Of a stretch of DNA of 64,000 nucleotides, positions 8,432-16,159 are shown one piece after another (positions within the stretch are counted from its first letter, which is position 1; the number at the start of each line of letters is the position of its first letter). This stretch comes from Stenotrophomonas sp. WZN-1 (lineage in GTDB: Bacteria > Pseudomonadota > Gammaproteobacteria > Xanthomonadales > Xanthomonadaceae): assembly GCF_002192255.1 (NCBI RefSeq), contig NZ_CP021768.1:2374001-2438000 (forward strand). Reading direction: 5' to 3'. The notes beneath the pieces are model-generated. The model ran no database searches and had not been told where the DNA came from. It saw nothing but the letters and a program-made list of their open reading frames with translations. Position numbers and translations under genes: made by a program.

Positions 8432-9148
8432 ATGAAACACGACCTCCGCACCCGACAGCCCCCCTTGGTGCTGATTGCCGAAGATGAGGGCGAAATCGCC
8501 GACATCCTCGGCGCCTACCTGGCCCGTTCCGGCCTGCGCAGCGCACGCGCCGCCGACGGCGAGGCGGCGCTTGCCCGCCACCGCCAACTGCGCCCGGACC
8601 TGGTGCTGCTGGATGTGCAGATGCCCAAGCTGGATGGCTGGCAGGTGCTGAGCGAACTGCGGCGGCGCGGCAACACCCCGGTGATCATGCTCACCGCGCT
8701 CGACCAGGACGTGGACAAGCTGACCGGCCTGCGTGTCGGCGCCGACGACTACGTGGCCAAGCCGTTCAATCCGGCCGAGATCGTCGCCCGCATCCAAGCC
8801 GTGCTGCGCCGCAGTGCCCGCACCGTCACCGAAGAGCCGAACGGATTGATCCGGCAGGAGCCGTTCGAGATCGACCTGCGCAGCCACGAAGTGACGGTGC
8901 GCCATGGCGAGCAGGTGCACGCACTGAACGTCACCCTCACCGAGTTCCGGCTGCTGGTGCACATGGCGCGTGCGCCGCGGCAGGTGCATGCGCGGGTGGA
9001 TCTTCTGCATGCCTGCCTGCCCGAAGGCGATGCGCAGGAGCGCACCGTCGACAGCCATGTCAGCAAACTGCGGCGCAAGCTGGAGGATGCGGGCGTGGTC
9101 GGCATTCCCGCCACCATCCGCGGCGTCGGCTACCGTTTCCTGGACTGA
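8432..9148 (+). CDS. OmpR-family response regulator (BaeR/SmeR-like)
   Basis: A 238-residue DNA-binding response regulator. The receiver domain has the acidic pocket EDE near 17-19, phosphoacceptor Asp61 in LLDVQMP, the T/S switch residue in MLTA and Lys in VAKPF. A winged-helix domain fills the C-terminal 100 residues, ending in TVDSHVSKLRRKL and IRGVGYRF. The ATG at 8432 was chosen over an open frame reaching 8249 because the receiver fold starts here. The stop codon abuts the ATG of the sensor kinase. Divergent macAB and the downstream gene at 10418 carry matching repeats, so it probably controls this whole cluster. Closest in style to BaeR; the exact orthologue name is not claimed. Confidence 0.9.
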   Translation: MKHDLRTRQPPLVLIAEDEGEIADILGAYLARSGLRSARAADGEAALARHRQLRPDLVLLDVQMPKLDGWQVLSELRRRGNTPVIMLTALDQDVDKLTGLRVGADDYVAKPFNPAEIVARIQAVLRRSARTVTEEPNGLIRQEPFEIDLRSHEVTVRHGEQVHALNVTLTEFRLLVHMARAPRQVHARVDLLHACLPEGDAQERTVDSHVSKLRRKLEDAGVVGIPATIRGVGYRFLD

Positions 9149-10228
9149 ATGATGAACCCCAAAGGCAAGAGCATCGGCGGCCAGATCACGCTGTCCATCA
9201 CGGTAGCCTCGCTGTGCTCGACGGTGCTGTCGATCAGCGGCTTCTACCTGTTCTACTACCTGATGGAAGTGTTCTATCCGCGCTGGTATGACCAGCCGGA
9301 AACCATCATGCCCTCGGGGCTGGAGTGGCTGTGGATCGGCTTGACCGCCACCGTGGTGGTCATCTTCGCCACGCTGGTCGCCTCGCGCCTGACCCGGCGC
9401 ATCATCACCCCGTTGAACTCGGTGGCCGAGAGCCTGCGCCGTGTCGCCAGTGGTGATCTGGAGGCGCGTGCACGCGGCGGTGACACCACGATGGCCGAAG
9501 CGGCCACGCTGGTCAGCGATTTCAATTCCATGGCAGAGCGGCTCAGCCGCATGTCGGAGAACCGGGTGTTCTGGAACGCAGCGATCGCGCACGAACTGCG
9601 CACGCCGATGACCATCCTGCGCGGCCGCCTGCAGGGCATCGCCGAAGGCGTGTTCGAGCCGGGCCCGGAGCAGTTCAACAGCATGCTCACCCAGCTGGAG
9701 GGCCTGACCCGCATCATCGAGGACCTGCGCGTGGTCAGCCTGGCCGAGAGCGGCCACCTGGACCTGCGCCTGCAGCGCAGCGACGTCAGCGTGCAGGTGG
9801 CCGCAGTGGTCGAAGCGATGTCCGAGGCGCTGACCGAAAGCGGGTTCTCGGTAACGCTCGACGCGCGCCCGTCACTGGCGGACTGCGATCCGGCGCGCAT
9901 CCGCCAGGCGCTGCTGGCGCTGCTGGAGAACGCGCGCCGCCATGCCATTCCCTGCCCACTGCGGGTGCGCGTCACGCTGGCACAGGGTCATTGCACGGTG
10001 GCCGTGGAGGATGGTGGCCCCGGCGTGCCGGACGAACTGCGTGACAGCATCTTCGAGGCCTTCCAGCGCACCGATGTCTCGCGATCGCGGCAGAGCGGTG
10101 GCTCCGGGCTGGGCCTGGCCGTGGTGCGGGCGATTGCCGTGGCACATCACGGCACCGCGCTGTGCCGGGCCACCGAACGTGGCGGCAGTTCGTTCGAAAT
10201 CCGCTGGCCGGTACATGCCCGCCGTTGA
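9149..10228 (+). CDS. Sensor histidine kinase, partner of the adjacent regulator
   Basis: A 359-residue inner-membrane kinase. It has TM1 at about 12-36, a very short periplasmic loop of about 20 residues (VFYPRWYDQPETIMPSGLEW), TM2 at about 59-79, and HAMP to about 135. The H-box AIAHELRTPMT contains His148, and the ATPase lid has GGPGVP and GGSGLGLAVV. The tiny sensor loop implies that it senses a membrane event or a partner protein rather than a soluble ligand. The ATG follows the regulator's stop without a gap, giving a coupled operon. Length is shorter than BaeS (about 467), the missing part being the periplasmic domain. Expected to phosphorylate the regulator at Asp61. Confidence 0.9.
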   Translation: MMNPKGKSIGGQITLSITVASLCSTVLSISGFYLFYYLMEVFYPRWYDQPETIMPSGLEWLWIGLTATVVVIFATLVASRLTRRIITPLNSVAESLRRVASGDLEARARGGDTTMAEAATLVSDFNSMAERLSRMSENRVFWNAAIAHELRTPMTILRGRLQGIAEGVFEPGPEQFNSMLTQLEGLTRIIEDLRVVSLAESGHLDLRLQRSDVSVQVAAVVEAMSEALTESGFSVTLDARPSLADCDPARIRQALLALLENARRHAIPCPLRVRVTLAQGHCTVAVEDGGPGVPDELRDSIFEAFQRTDVSRSRQSGGSGLGLAVVRAIAVAHHGTALCRATERGGSSFEIRWPVHARR

Positions 10229-10247
10229 GGCGGTAGACACTTCCCTG

Positions 10248-10270
10248 GTAGCGGCCCACCTTGGTGGGCA
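10248..10270. repeat. SMAG-type palindrome
   Basis: GTAG followed by a GCCCACC / GGTGGGC inverted repeat with a TT loop, 20 bases after the sensor kinase stop. It is one of a dozen clusters of this S. maltophilia repeat class in the window and may also act as a terminator. Confidence 0.75.
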
Positions 10271-10296
10271 TTCCCATCGCTGAACGGCGCCGGTTT

Positions 10297-10325
10297 CTCC
10301 ACGCAATCTCCATCGATCCTCCATA
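10297..10325 (+). promoter_or_regulatory. Response-regulator box upstream of the six-TM gene (three phased CTCCA sites)
   Basis: CTCC cores begin at 10297, 10308 and 10319, each 11 bp from the next (CTCCACGCAAT, CTCCATCGATC, CTCCATACC). The shared GCAATCTC words match the boxes before macA and before the regulator gene. This is the best-formed of the three arrays. Confidence 0.6.
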
Positions 10326-10417
10326 CCCGCTCCAAAGGGCCGCCGATACTGGGCGTGACCAAGGAGGCGGCAGGTATCCGGCCCCCTGCCCTGCCTCTAC
10401 CTCGCCCTGGCATCCCC

Positions 10418-11344
10418 ATGAAACACCCGCACGATCCGGCGGCCGCCGCCGGCAGCATCGGCCAGCAGAACGCGGCCGCCACCCTCAAGGCCATCCTGCG
10501 CACCTACCCCTGGCAGCTCACCGGCACCTTCTCGCTGGTGGCGCTGGAAAATACGCTGCTGCTGGCGTATCCGCTGTTTGCCGGCTTCGCGGTGGACGCG
10601 ATCATCCGCGGCAACATCGGCCACGCCATCTCCTACGCCGGTGTGGTCCTGCTGTTCTGGCTGGTCGGTGCTGCCCGCCGTGCGGTCGATACCCGTACCT
10701 TCACCCGCATCTATGCCGACCTGGCGGTGAACGTGGTGCAGGCGCAGCGCAGGCTGGGCCAGGCCACCTCCACCTCGGCCGCGCGCGTTGTGCTGGCCCG
10801 TGAATTCGTCGACTTCTTCGAAAAGCACGTGCCGATCATCGCCACCGCGCTGGTGTCGATGTTCGGTGCGGCGGCGATGCTGCTGGCGATCGAGCCGCTG
10901 GTGGGCGCCGCAAGCCTCGTCGCGTCGTTGGGCGCGCTGTTGCTGCTGCCGTCGTTCGCACGCCGCAACGAGCAGCTGCATGGACGCCTGAACAACCGGT
11001 TGGAGCATGAGATCCGCCTGGTCGACCGGGTCAGTCCCTCGGTACTGCGTCGCCACTACACCACGCTGTCGCGGCTGCGCATCCTGCTCTCCGATCGCGA
11101 AGCCGGTGCCTTCGTGGTCGTTGGTGCAGCGGCAGCGGTGCTGTTCGCGCTGACCATCGGCCGTCTCGCCACCACCGACGGGGTTACCCCGGGCCATGTG
11201 TACGCGGTGATGACCTACCTGTGGACGTTCGTCGGCAGTCTGGATGATGCACCGTCGATGGTGGATCAGCTGGCGCGGTTGAAGGACATCGGCCGCCGGG
11301 TCAGCCCGGGCATGGAGGATCCGGAGCACAAGGAAGCCGCTTGA
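10418..11344 (+). CDS. ABC six-transmembrane protein lacking an ATPase domain
   Basis: A 308-residue membrane protein whose hydrophobic pattern (TMs near 40, 70, 150, 175, 245 and a further one) matches the type I exporter TM domain, as in ABC half transporters. It stops before any Walker A, so it carries no nucleotide-binding domain. Charged motifs such as VDTRTFTRIYADLA after TM2 resemble the first cytoplasmic loop of ABC exporters. The ATG at 10418 precedes the first likely TM; an in-frame GTG at 10355 lies upstream. Phased repeats 90 bases upstream suggest co-control with macAB and the two-component pair. It might pair with an unlinked ATPase or act without one; function unknown. Confidence 0.75.
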   Translation: MKHPHDPAAAAGSIGQQNAAATLKAILRTYPWQLTGTFSLVALENTLLLAYPLFAGFAVDAIIRGNIGHAISYAGVVLLFWLVGAARRAVDTRTFTRIYADLAVNVVQAQRRLGQATSTSAARVVLAREFVDFFEKHVPIIATALVSMFGAAAMLLAIEPLVGAASLVASLGALLLLPSFARRNEQLHGRLNNRLEHEIRLVDRVSPSVLRRHYTTLSRLRILLSDREAGAFVVVGAAAAVLFALTIGRLATTDGVTPGHVYAVMTYLWTFVGSLDDAPSMVDQLARLKDIGRRVSPGMEDPEHKEAA

Positions 11345-11347
11345 TCG

Positions 11348-11407
11348 GTAGATGGCCACCTTGGTGGGCAACGATGTATCGCGGCGCCAACCAAGGTTGG
11401 CGGCTAC
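11348..11407. repeat. Paired SMAG-type palindromes
   Basis: GTAG-ATGGCCACCTTGGTGGGC, a 20-base spacer, then GCCAACCAAGGTTGGCGGCTAC. Two stem-loops face each other between GTAG and CTAC ends, just after the six-TM gene. Confidence 0.8.
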
Positions 11408-11454
11408 CAGGAGCAATGAACTTTTCTTCGATTTGCTCGCCCGCGCGAAAAACA

Positions 11455-11476
11455 GCCGAGCAGGGCTCGGCGCTAC
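11455..11476. repeat. SMAG-type palindrome overlapping a stop codon
   Basis: GCCGAGCAGGGCTCGGCGCTAC. On the minus strand its GTAG end provides the TAG stop of the YcaQ-family gene (11475-11473). Confidence 0.75.
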
Positions 11477-12561
11477 AGAAAAGCGGCCATGCGCTGCAGC
11501 TCGTCGTCCAATGCACCACGAAACACCTTGTCGCGGGCCAGTGACTTGCCGGCGTAGCCCACGCCGGACACCAGTTCACTGTCGCGCACGATGAGATTGG
11601 CCCAGCCCACCACCTGGTCGTGCCACAGCACCGGCAGCGCGTAGTAGCCGTACTGGCGCTTCGGCGCAGGCGTGTAGGCCTCGAACTTGTAGACCCAGCC
11701 CCACAGCAGCTCGAAGCGGCGGCGATCCCACACCACCGGGTCGAACGGCGCCAGCAGGCGCACCTGATCGTCCGGCGCATGCCGGCGCGAGCGCGGGTTC
11801 TCGTCGGCCGGCCAGTACCAGGTGGTGCCGTCCAGCGTGCAGCTGGCCAGCTGTTGCTTGGCCAGCTTCAACGCCTGCCGGGTCTGCTCGGCCAGATGTG
11901 GCGCACCGTAGCCCAGCAGGCGCACCAGGTAGGTCAGGCTGGCCGACGGCAGTGGCGCGTACTTGCGCACCACCAGATCGATCAGGGCGGCGGCACGTTC
12001 GATCTGCGCCTGCTCGCTGGCGTCCGCCTCGGCGTGTTCGGCCACTGCATAGATGCGGGTGCCGCTGTCGCGCCGCTGCACGCGCAGCAGGCCACGGTAA
12101 TGCATGCCATCCAGCAGGTGCGTGCTGGCATTGCTGGTGCCGCCCCAGTAGTTGGTCACCCGGCCATGCGCAAACGCCTGGTCCACCTCGCGCGGATGCA
12201 CGCTGCCACGTTCGCGCACGAAGGCCAGCACATCCGCTGCACGGCGCTGGGTCTCGGCGTCCCATGCGCGCTTGGACACGCGCGGATGCATCAGCGCCAG
12301 ATGTTCGCGCGGCAGGAAGCCGTAGTTCACCAGGCAATCTTCTTCCACCGGCAGGCGCGTGTAGCGTCGCTCCAGATCACCGGCACGGTAGTCCTTCACC
12401 CGGTGGCGCAGGGTCAGGTCCTGCGCGCGTGCCGGTGCGCGGATCGGGTCGGCCTGCACGAAGCCCAGGCGCCGGATCGCGGCCAGCAGCGTGGTGGGCT
12501 TGAACAGCGTACGCGCCACCGCATGGCGGCGCAGATCATCGAGGGTGGGCGTGGCAGGCAT
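11473..12561 (-). CDS. YcaQ/AlkX-family winged-helix DNA glycosylase
   Basis: A 362-residue protein of the HTH_42 family, known for unhooking interstrand crosslinks and removing bulky alkyl lesions. The N-terminal winged-helix region begins TLDDLRRHAVARTLF and carries LGFVQADPIRAPARAQDL, where Gln-Ala-Asp matches the QxD active-site pattern of the AlkX/YcaQ branch rather than the QxQ of AlkZ. The C-terminal half has LLAPFDPVVWDRRRFELLWGW and YGYYALPVLW, typical of the family. The ATG at 12561 is preferred because the frame upstream (to 12597) runs into a SMAG repeat. The TAG stop is supplied by another SMAG repeat. Repair role is family knowledge; substrate is not shown. Confidence 0.85.
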   Translation of the reverse strand: MPATPTLDDLRRHAVARTLFKPTTLLAAIRRLGFVQADPIRAPARAQDLTLRHRVKDYRAGDLERRYTRLPVEEDCLVNYGFLPREHLALMHPRVSKRAWDAETQRRAADVLAFVRERGSVHPREVDQAFAHGRVTNYWGGTSNASTHLLDGMHYRGLLRVQRRDSGTRIYAVAEHAEADASEQAQIERAAALIDLVVRKYAPLPSASLTYLVRLLGYGAPHLAEQTRQALKLAKQQLASCTLDGTTWYWPADENPRSRRHAPDDQVRLLAPFDPVVWDRRRFELLWGWVYKFEAYTPAPKRQYGYYALPVLWHDQVVGWANLIVRDSELVSGVGYAGKSLARDKVFRGALDDELQRMAAFL

Positions 12562-12570
12562 GGCCGCATT

Positions 12571-12634
12571 GTAGAGTCGAGCCATGCTCGACTGCATTCA
12601 TCCGAAAGAGCAGTCGAGCATGGCTCGACTCTAC
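12571..12634. repeat. Paired SMAG-type palindromes
   Basis: GTAGAGTCGAGCCATGCTCGAC and GTCGAGCATGGCTCGACTCTAC in mirror arrangement with about 20 bases between. The distal CTAC supplies the TAG stop codon of the TetR gene (12633-12631). Confidence 0.85.
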
Positions 12635-13224
12635 GAGTTGCCATCCTCGTTCAACACCTCCAGCGAACCGATCACCAGCGCACGCATGCCCTGCTTGAAC
12701 TCGGTGATCACCTGGCCCTCTTCGTCGTCGGCAATGCCATAGACCGTGTCCGCACCGGCAATGCAGTAGAACGCGATCGTGGCCAGCAGCCAGCGCGCCT
12801 TGTCCAGCGGCAGACCGAACACCTCGGCCACATGGGCCTGGTGCGAGGCGATCTTCTCCAGCATCGGCGTGGTCGCCACTGAACGGCGCAGCAGGTACGG
12901 CGGTAGCCCTGGGTGCGCTTTCACCACCTCGCACAGCGATTCTACGAACCCCAGCAGGTAGGCCTGCAGCCCGCCCGGCGCATCGGGCGAGGCACGCGGA
13001 ATCTGCCAGCGCTGGAACACCCTATCGGCCACCAGCCGCTTCAAGGCCTCCAGGTTGGCCACGCGCTTGTAGAGCGCGGCGTGGGTCACCGCCAGTTCGG
13101 CGGCCACGTTGGCCATGGTCAGGTTCGGCAGGCCCAGTTTGATGCCGATGTCGGCCAGGCGATCGGGGGTGATGGTGGGCGGGCGGCCACGGGCCGACGC
13201 CGGGGTTTCAGGGTGCATGTTCAT
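12631..13224 (-). CDS. TetR/AcrR-family regulator
   Basis: About 195-197 residues. The N-terminal helix-turn-helix (ITPDRLADIGIKLGL to LAVTHAALYKRVANLEALKRL, about 18-60) is followed by a ligand domain with LPPYLLRRS and a hydrophobic helix LATIAFYCIAGADTVYGI. Two ATGs six bases apart are possible; the inner one (13218) has the better-spaced GGA. The gene is divergent from a TonB receptor and separated by an AT-rich 239-base region with a TAGTT/AACTA inverted repeat, so repression of the receptor and of itself is the likely role. Ligand unknown. The last codon and TAG stop lie in a SMAG palindrome. Confidence 0.85.
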   Translation of the reverse strand: MNMHPETPASARGRPPTITPDRLADIGIKLGLPNLTMANVAAELAVTHAALYKRVANLEALKRLVADRVFQRWQIPRASPDAPGGLQAYLLGFVESLCEVVKAHPGLPPYLLRRSVATTPMLEKIASHQAHVAEVFGLPLDKARWLLATIAFYCIAGADTVYGIADDEEGQVITEFKQGMRALVIGSLEVLNEDGNS

Positions 13225-13269
13225 TCCGTAGCGAGGGTGCCAGCAAAGGGACCCTCTTGTCCGCTTCAC

Positions 13270-13300
13270 ATGGTTTAGTTTAATTTACTCAACTAATTCG
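13270..13300. promoter_or_regulatory. AT-rich divergent promoter/operator region
   Basis: This is the only strongly AT-rich stretch between the TetR gene and the TonB receptor. TAGTT (13276-13280) and AACTA (13291-13295) form an inverted repeat with ten bases between, a fair candidate for the TetR operator and promoter. Confidence 0.45.
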
Positions 13301-13462
13301 GAATGCGCGTGGTTCGCAACCCCGCTGCGGTCCGCAATCGAGCCCATGGCTCACTTCCCGCCAGGTCCCCACCCAGCCGACAACCCTGCGCCGCGCCCTC
13401 CCCGTGCTTGCCGTCGGCAACGCGCCAGGCGCGCTCGCACCTGCGATTCACAGGAACCTGGC

Positions 13463-15658
13463 ATGACCGTGTACCCCCTTTCCTCCCCGCTGCAGCCCGC
13501 AGCGGCCGCCGCGAGCCGCATGCAGATGCATCCGCCGATGGCCCGGCGCTACCGGGTGTCGGCCCTGGCACTGGGCCTGCTCGCCTCGTTTGCCGCGCTG
13601 GCCGACTCCGCACCGTCCACCCTGCCCTCGGTGCAGGTGCAGGAACAGCGCCGGGTGACCGGCGACTATGCCGGCGGCCAGGTGGCTTCCGGTAGCCGGG
13701 TCGGCCTGCTCGGCGACAAGGACTTCATGGACACGCCGTTCAGCACGGTCAGCTACACCGAAGCCTTCATCCGCGACCGCCAGGCCAAGGACCTGACCGA
13801 CGTCATCGCCGCCACCGACCCCACGGTATTCAGCAACGGCGTCACCGGCGCCTGGAGCGAGAACTACGCGATCCGTGGCTTCGCCTCCAGCACCAGCGAC
13901 ACCACCTTCAATGGCCTCAGCGGCATGGCGCCGTACTACCGCACCTCGCCGGAAATGTTCGAGCGCATCGAGGTCTTGAAGGGGCCGTCCGCCCTGCTCA
14001 ATGGCATGCCGCCCGGCGGCTCGGTCGGTGGCAGCGTCAACCTGGTGCCCAAGCGTGCCGGCGATCAACCGCTGCTGCGGGTCAGCGCCAACTTCGTCTC
14101 CGATGCGCAGTTCGGTACCCACGTGGATGTGGGCCGTCGGCTCGGCGCCGACAAGCAGTTCGGCATCCGTTTCAACGGTGCCTACCGTGATGGCGACGGT
14201 GCGGTCGGCAAGCAGAGCAAGAAGGTGCAGTTGGGTTCGCTGGCACTGGACTGGCGTGGCGAGCGTGCGCGGCTGTCGGCCGATCTGTACAGCGCCGACG
14301 ATCGCGTCGATGGCCCCGCCCGTGGTGTCGGCCTGGCACCGGGTGTGGCGATCCCGCGGCCACCGCGTGGCGACACGCTGATCAACCCGGACTGGGCCTA
14401 CGTGGACAGCCAGGACAAGGGCGCGATGCTGCGCGGTGAGCTGGACATCAACGAACACCTGATGACCTACCTGGCCTATGGCACCAGCAAGACCGACTAC
14501 CGCTACAACGGTTCGATCAGCGCGCAGATCCTCAACCCGGCCGGTGACTTCACCACGGTGATGGGCCAGCTGGCATTCGACATCAGGAAGCAGTCCGGTG
14601 ACGCCGGGCTGCGCGGCAGCTTCCGTACCGGCAGCGTGAGCCATCAGTGGGCCGCCAACGTGACCCACTACCAGCACACCCAGAACGACTACGGCCGCCG
14701 CAGCGTGCCGGGCTGGGACTGGACCACCAACCTGTACAACCCGGTGTGGGGACCGGCCGCGCCGTTCGTGGCGCCACACATCTCGCACACCGAACTGCGG
14801 CTGGACAGCCTCGGCTTCGCCGACACCTTGTCCTTCGCCGATGACCGCGTGCAGCTGACACTGGGCGTGCGTCGCCAGCAGGTGGTCAGCGAGACCTTCA
14901 ACGTGGCCAGCGGTGCGCGCACCTCGCGCTATGACGAGAGCGCCACCACCCCGGCAGCGGCTTTGCTGGTGAAGGCCACCGACACGATCTCGGTCTACAC
15001 CAACTACATCGAAGGCCTCAGTCAGGGCGCCACCGCGCCGATGACTGCTGCCAATGCCGGCGATGTGTTCGCACCGTTCCGCACCAAGCAGAAGGAGCTG
15101 GGCCTGAAGCTGGACCTGGGCAGCTTCGCACACACCTTCAGCGTGTACGAGATCAAGCGCCCGAGCAGTTACACCGATCCGGTCACGAATATCTTCTCGT
15201 TCGGTGGCGAGCAGCGGAACCGTGGCGTGGAATGGGGCTTCTTCGGCTCACCGCTGGATGGCGTGCGTCTGCTGGGCGGCGTGGCCTACGTGCAGCCGAA
15301 GCTGACCCGCACCGCCGGTGGCGTGAATGAAGGCCGCATCGCCACCGCCGTGGCGCAGCGGCAGGCCAAGCTGGGTGTGGAATGGGATGTGCCGGCCTTC
15401 CAGGGCCTGACCCTGACCGGCAATGCCACCGCCATGTCGAAGCAGTACATCAGTGCCGACAACCGCCTCTCGGTGCCCGGACGCACGTTGTTTGATGTGG
15501 GCGCGCGTTACAGCACCACGATGGCCGGACGACCGCTTGCCCTGAGAGCGAGCGTGAACAACGTGACCAACAAGGCGTACTGGGGCATGCCGTTGTTGTC
15601 GAGCCTGGCGCTGGGGGCGCCGAGGACGGTGCTGGTGTCGGCAACGATGGATTTCTGA
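13463..15658 (+). CDS. TonB-dependent siderophore receptor
   Basis: A 731-residue outer-membrane receptor of the FhuE/PupA-like class. The N-terminus has a signal sequence (RRYRVSALALGLLASFAALADSA, cleavage near 47). The plug domain has DVIAATDPTVFSNG, AIRGFASS and the hallmark FERIEVLKGPSALLNGMPPGGSVGGSVNLVPKRA. A 22-strand barrel ends in Phe (SATMDF), as required for BamA recognition. There is no STN signalling domain, so it does not act through an ECF sigma factor. CAGGA precedes the ATG by seven bases. The divergent TetR gene is the probable regulator. Likely imports a ferric siderophore; the ligand is not identifiable from sequence. Confidence 0.92.
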   Translation: MTVYPLSSPLQPAAAAASRMQMHPPMARRYRVSALALGLLASFAALADSAPSTLPSVQVQEQRRVTGDYAGGQVASGSRVGLLGDKDFMDTPFSTVSYTEAFIRDRQAKDLTDVIAATDPTVFSNGVTGAWSENYAIRGFASSTSDTTFNGLSGMAPYYRTSPEMFERIEVLKGPSALLNGMPPGGSVGGSVNLVPKRAGDQPLLRVSANFVSDAQFGTHVDVGRRLGADKQFGIRFNGAYRDGDGAVGKQSKKVQLGSLALDWRGERARLSADLYSADDRVDGPARGVGLAPGVAIPRPPRGDTLINPDWAYVDSQDKGAMLRGELDINEHLMTYLAYGTSKTDYRYNGSISAQILNPAGDFTTVMGQLAFDIRKQSGDAGLRGSFRTGSVSHQWAANVTHYQHTQNDYGRRSVPGWDWTTNLYNPVWGPAAPFVAPHISHTELRLDSLGFADTLSFADDRVQLTLGVRRQQVVSETFNVASGARTSRYDESATTPAAALLVKATDTISVYTNYIEGLSQGATAPMTAANAGDVFAPFRTKQKELGLKLDLGSFAHTFSVYEIKRPSSYTDPVTNIFSFGGEQRNRGVEWGFFGSPLDGVRLLGGVAYVQPKLTRTAGGVNEGRIATAVAQRQAKLGVEWDVPAFQGLTLTGNATAMSKQYISADNRLSVPGRTLFDVGARYSTTMAGRPLALRASVNNVTNKAYWGMPLLSSLALGAPRTVLVSATMDF

Positions 15659-15661
15659 AAG

Positions 15662-15783
15662 GCATCCACGTATGGCGTGGATCTACTGGGCATGCGCCAC
15701 TCCGCTTCATCAGTAGAGCCAGGCCATGCCTGGCTGCCCCCATGTTGACCCGCCAAAAGCATCCACGCATGGCGTGGATCTAC
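15662..15783. repeat. Cluster of three SMAG-type palindromes
   Basis: ATCCACGTATGGCGTGGATCTAC at 15663-15686, GTAGAGCCAGGCCATGCCTGGC at 15713-15734 and ATCCACGCATGGCGTGGATCTAC at 15761-15783. The first and third are near-identical, the second unrelated in arm sequence. Fills the gap between the TonB receptor and the small minus-strand gene. Confidence 0.85.
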
Positions 15784-15802
15784 TGAACCTCGGCCTACCC
15801 TT

Positions 15803-16159
15803 TCATTCCGGATGCAGGCGATAAATAGCCTGGTTGGTCAACGCCAATGCCGCCAGCTTCAGGCCTTCCATCACGCGATCGCCCACGTACTGATCCGGGC
15901 CGCCATTCTGGCGGGCGCGTTCGGCAGCCAGCAGGATCTCGTTCACGATGCGAAGGCCGGCTAATGCCCCATCGGCATCGGCCAATGCCAGGCAGCGGCC
16001 CGGCAGTTGATGGCGCTCGGGCCAAGGCTGACCGTCAGCAGCCGCGCCCAACCCGATGCGATGCAGCAGGGCCGTCAGGCTGTTGAGGTCGGGCGGGACG
16101 TCGTGCCCTTCATCGGCATTGGCCGGGGCGTGCTGATGAGGGAACTCCGATGCGTTCAT
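15803..16159 (-). CDS. Small helical protein behind leader RNA B, unknown function
   Basis: A 118-residue soluble protein, clearly paralogous to the one at 4578 through AADGQP, PGRCLALA, AGLRIVNEILLAAERAR and QYVGDRVMEGLKLAALAL. The ATG at 16159 follows a strong AAGGAG. The frame is open upstream to 16363, but that part is the leader RNA. No enzyme motif, signal peptide or TM segment. It stands alone on the minus strand between SMAG repeats and its leader. Sharing both protein family and leader with two other loci suggests a common, unknown signal. Confidence 0.75.
   Translation of the reverse strand: MNASEFPHQHAPANADEGHDVPPDLNSLTALLHRIGLGAAADGQPWPERHQLPGRCLALADADGALAGLRIVNEILLAAERARQNGGPDQYVGDRVMEGLKLAALALTNQAIYRLHPE

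Noticed and set aside
12571..12634. Upstream start of the YcaQ-type gene at 12597
   Set aside because: The added 12 codons lie in a SMAG palindrome, lack a ribosome site and are not part of the fold; the start at 12561 is better.
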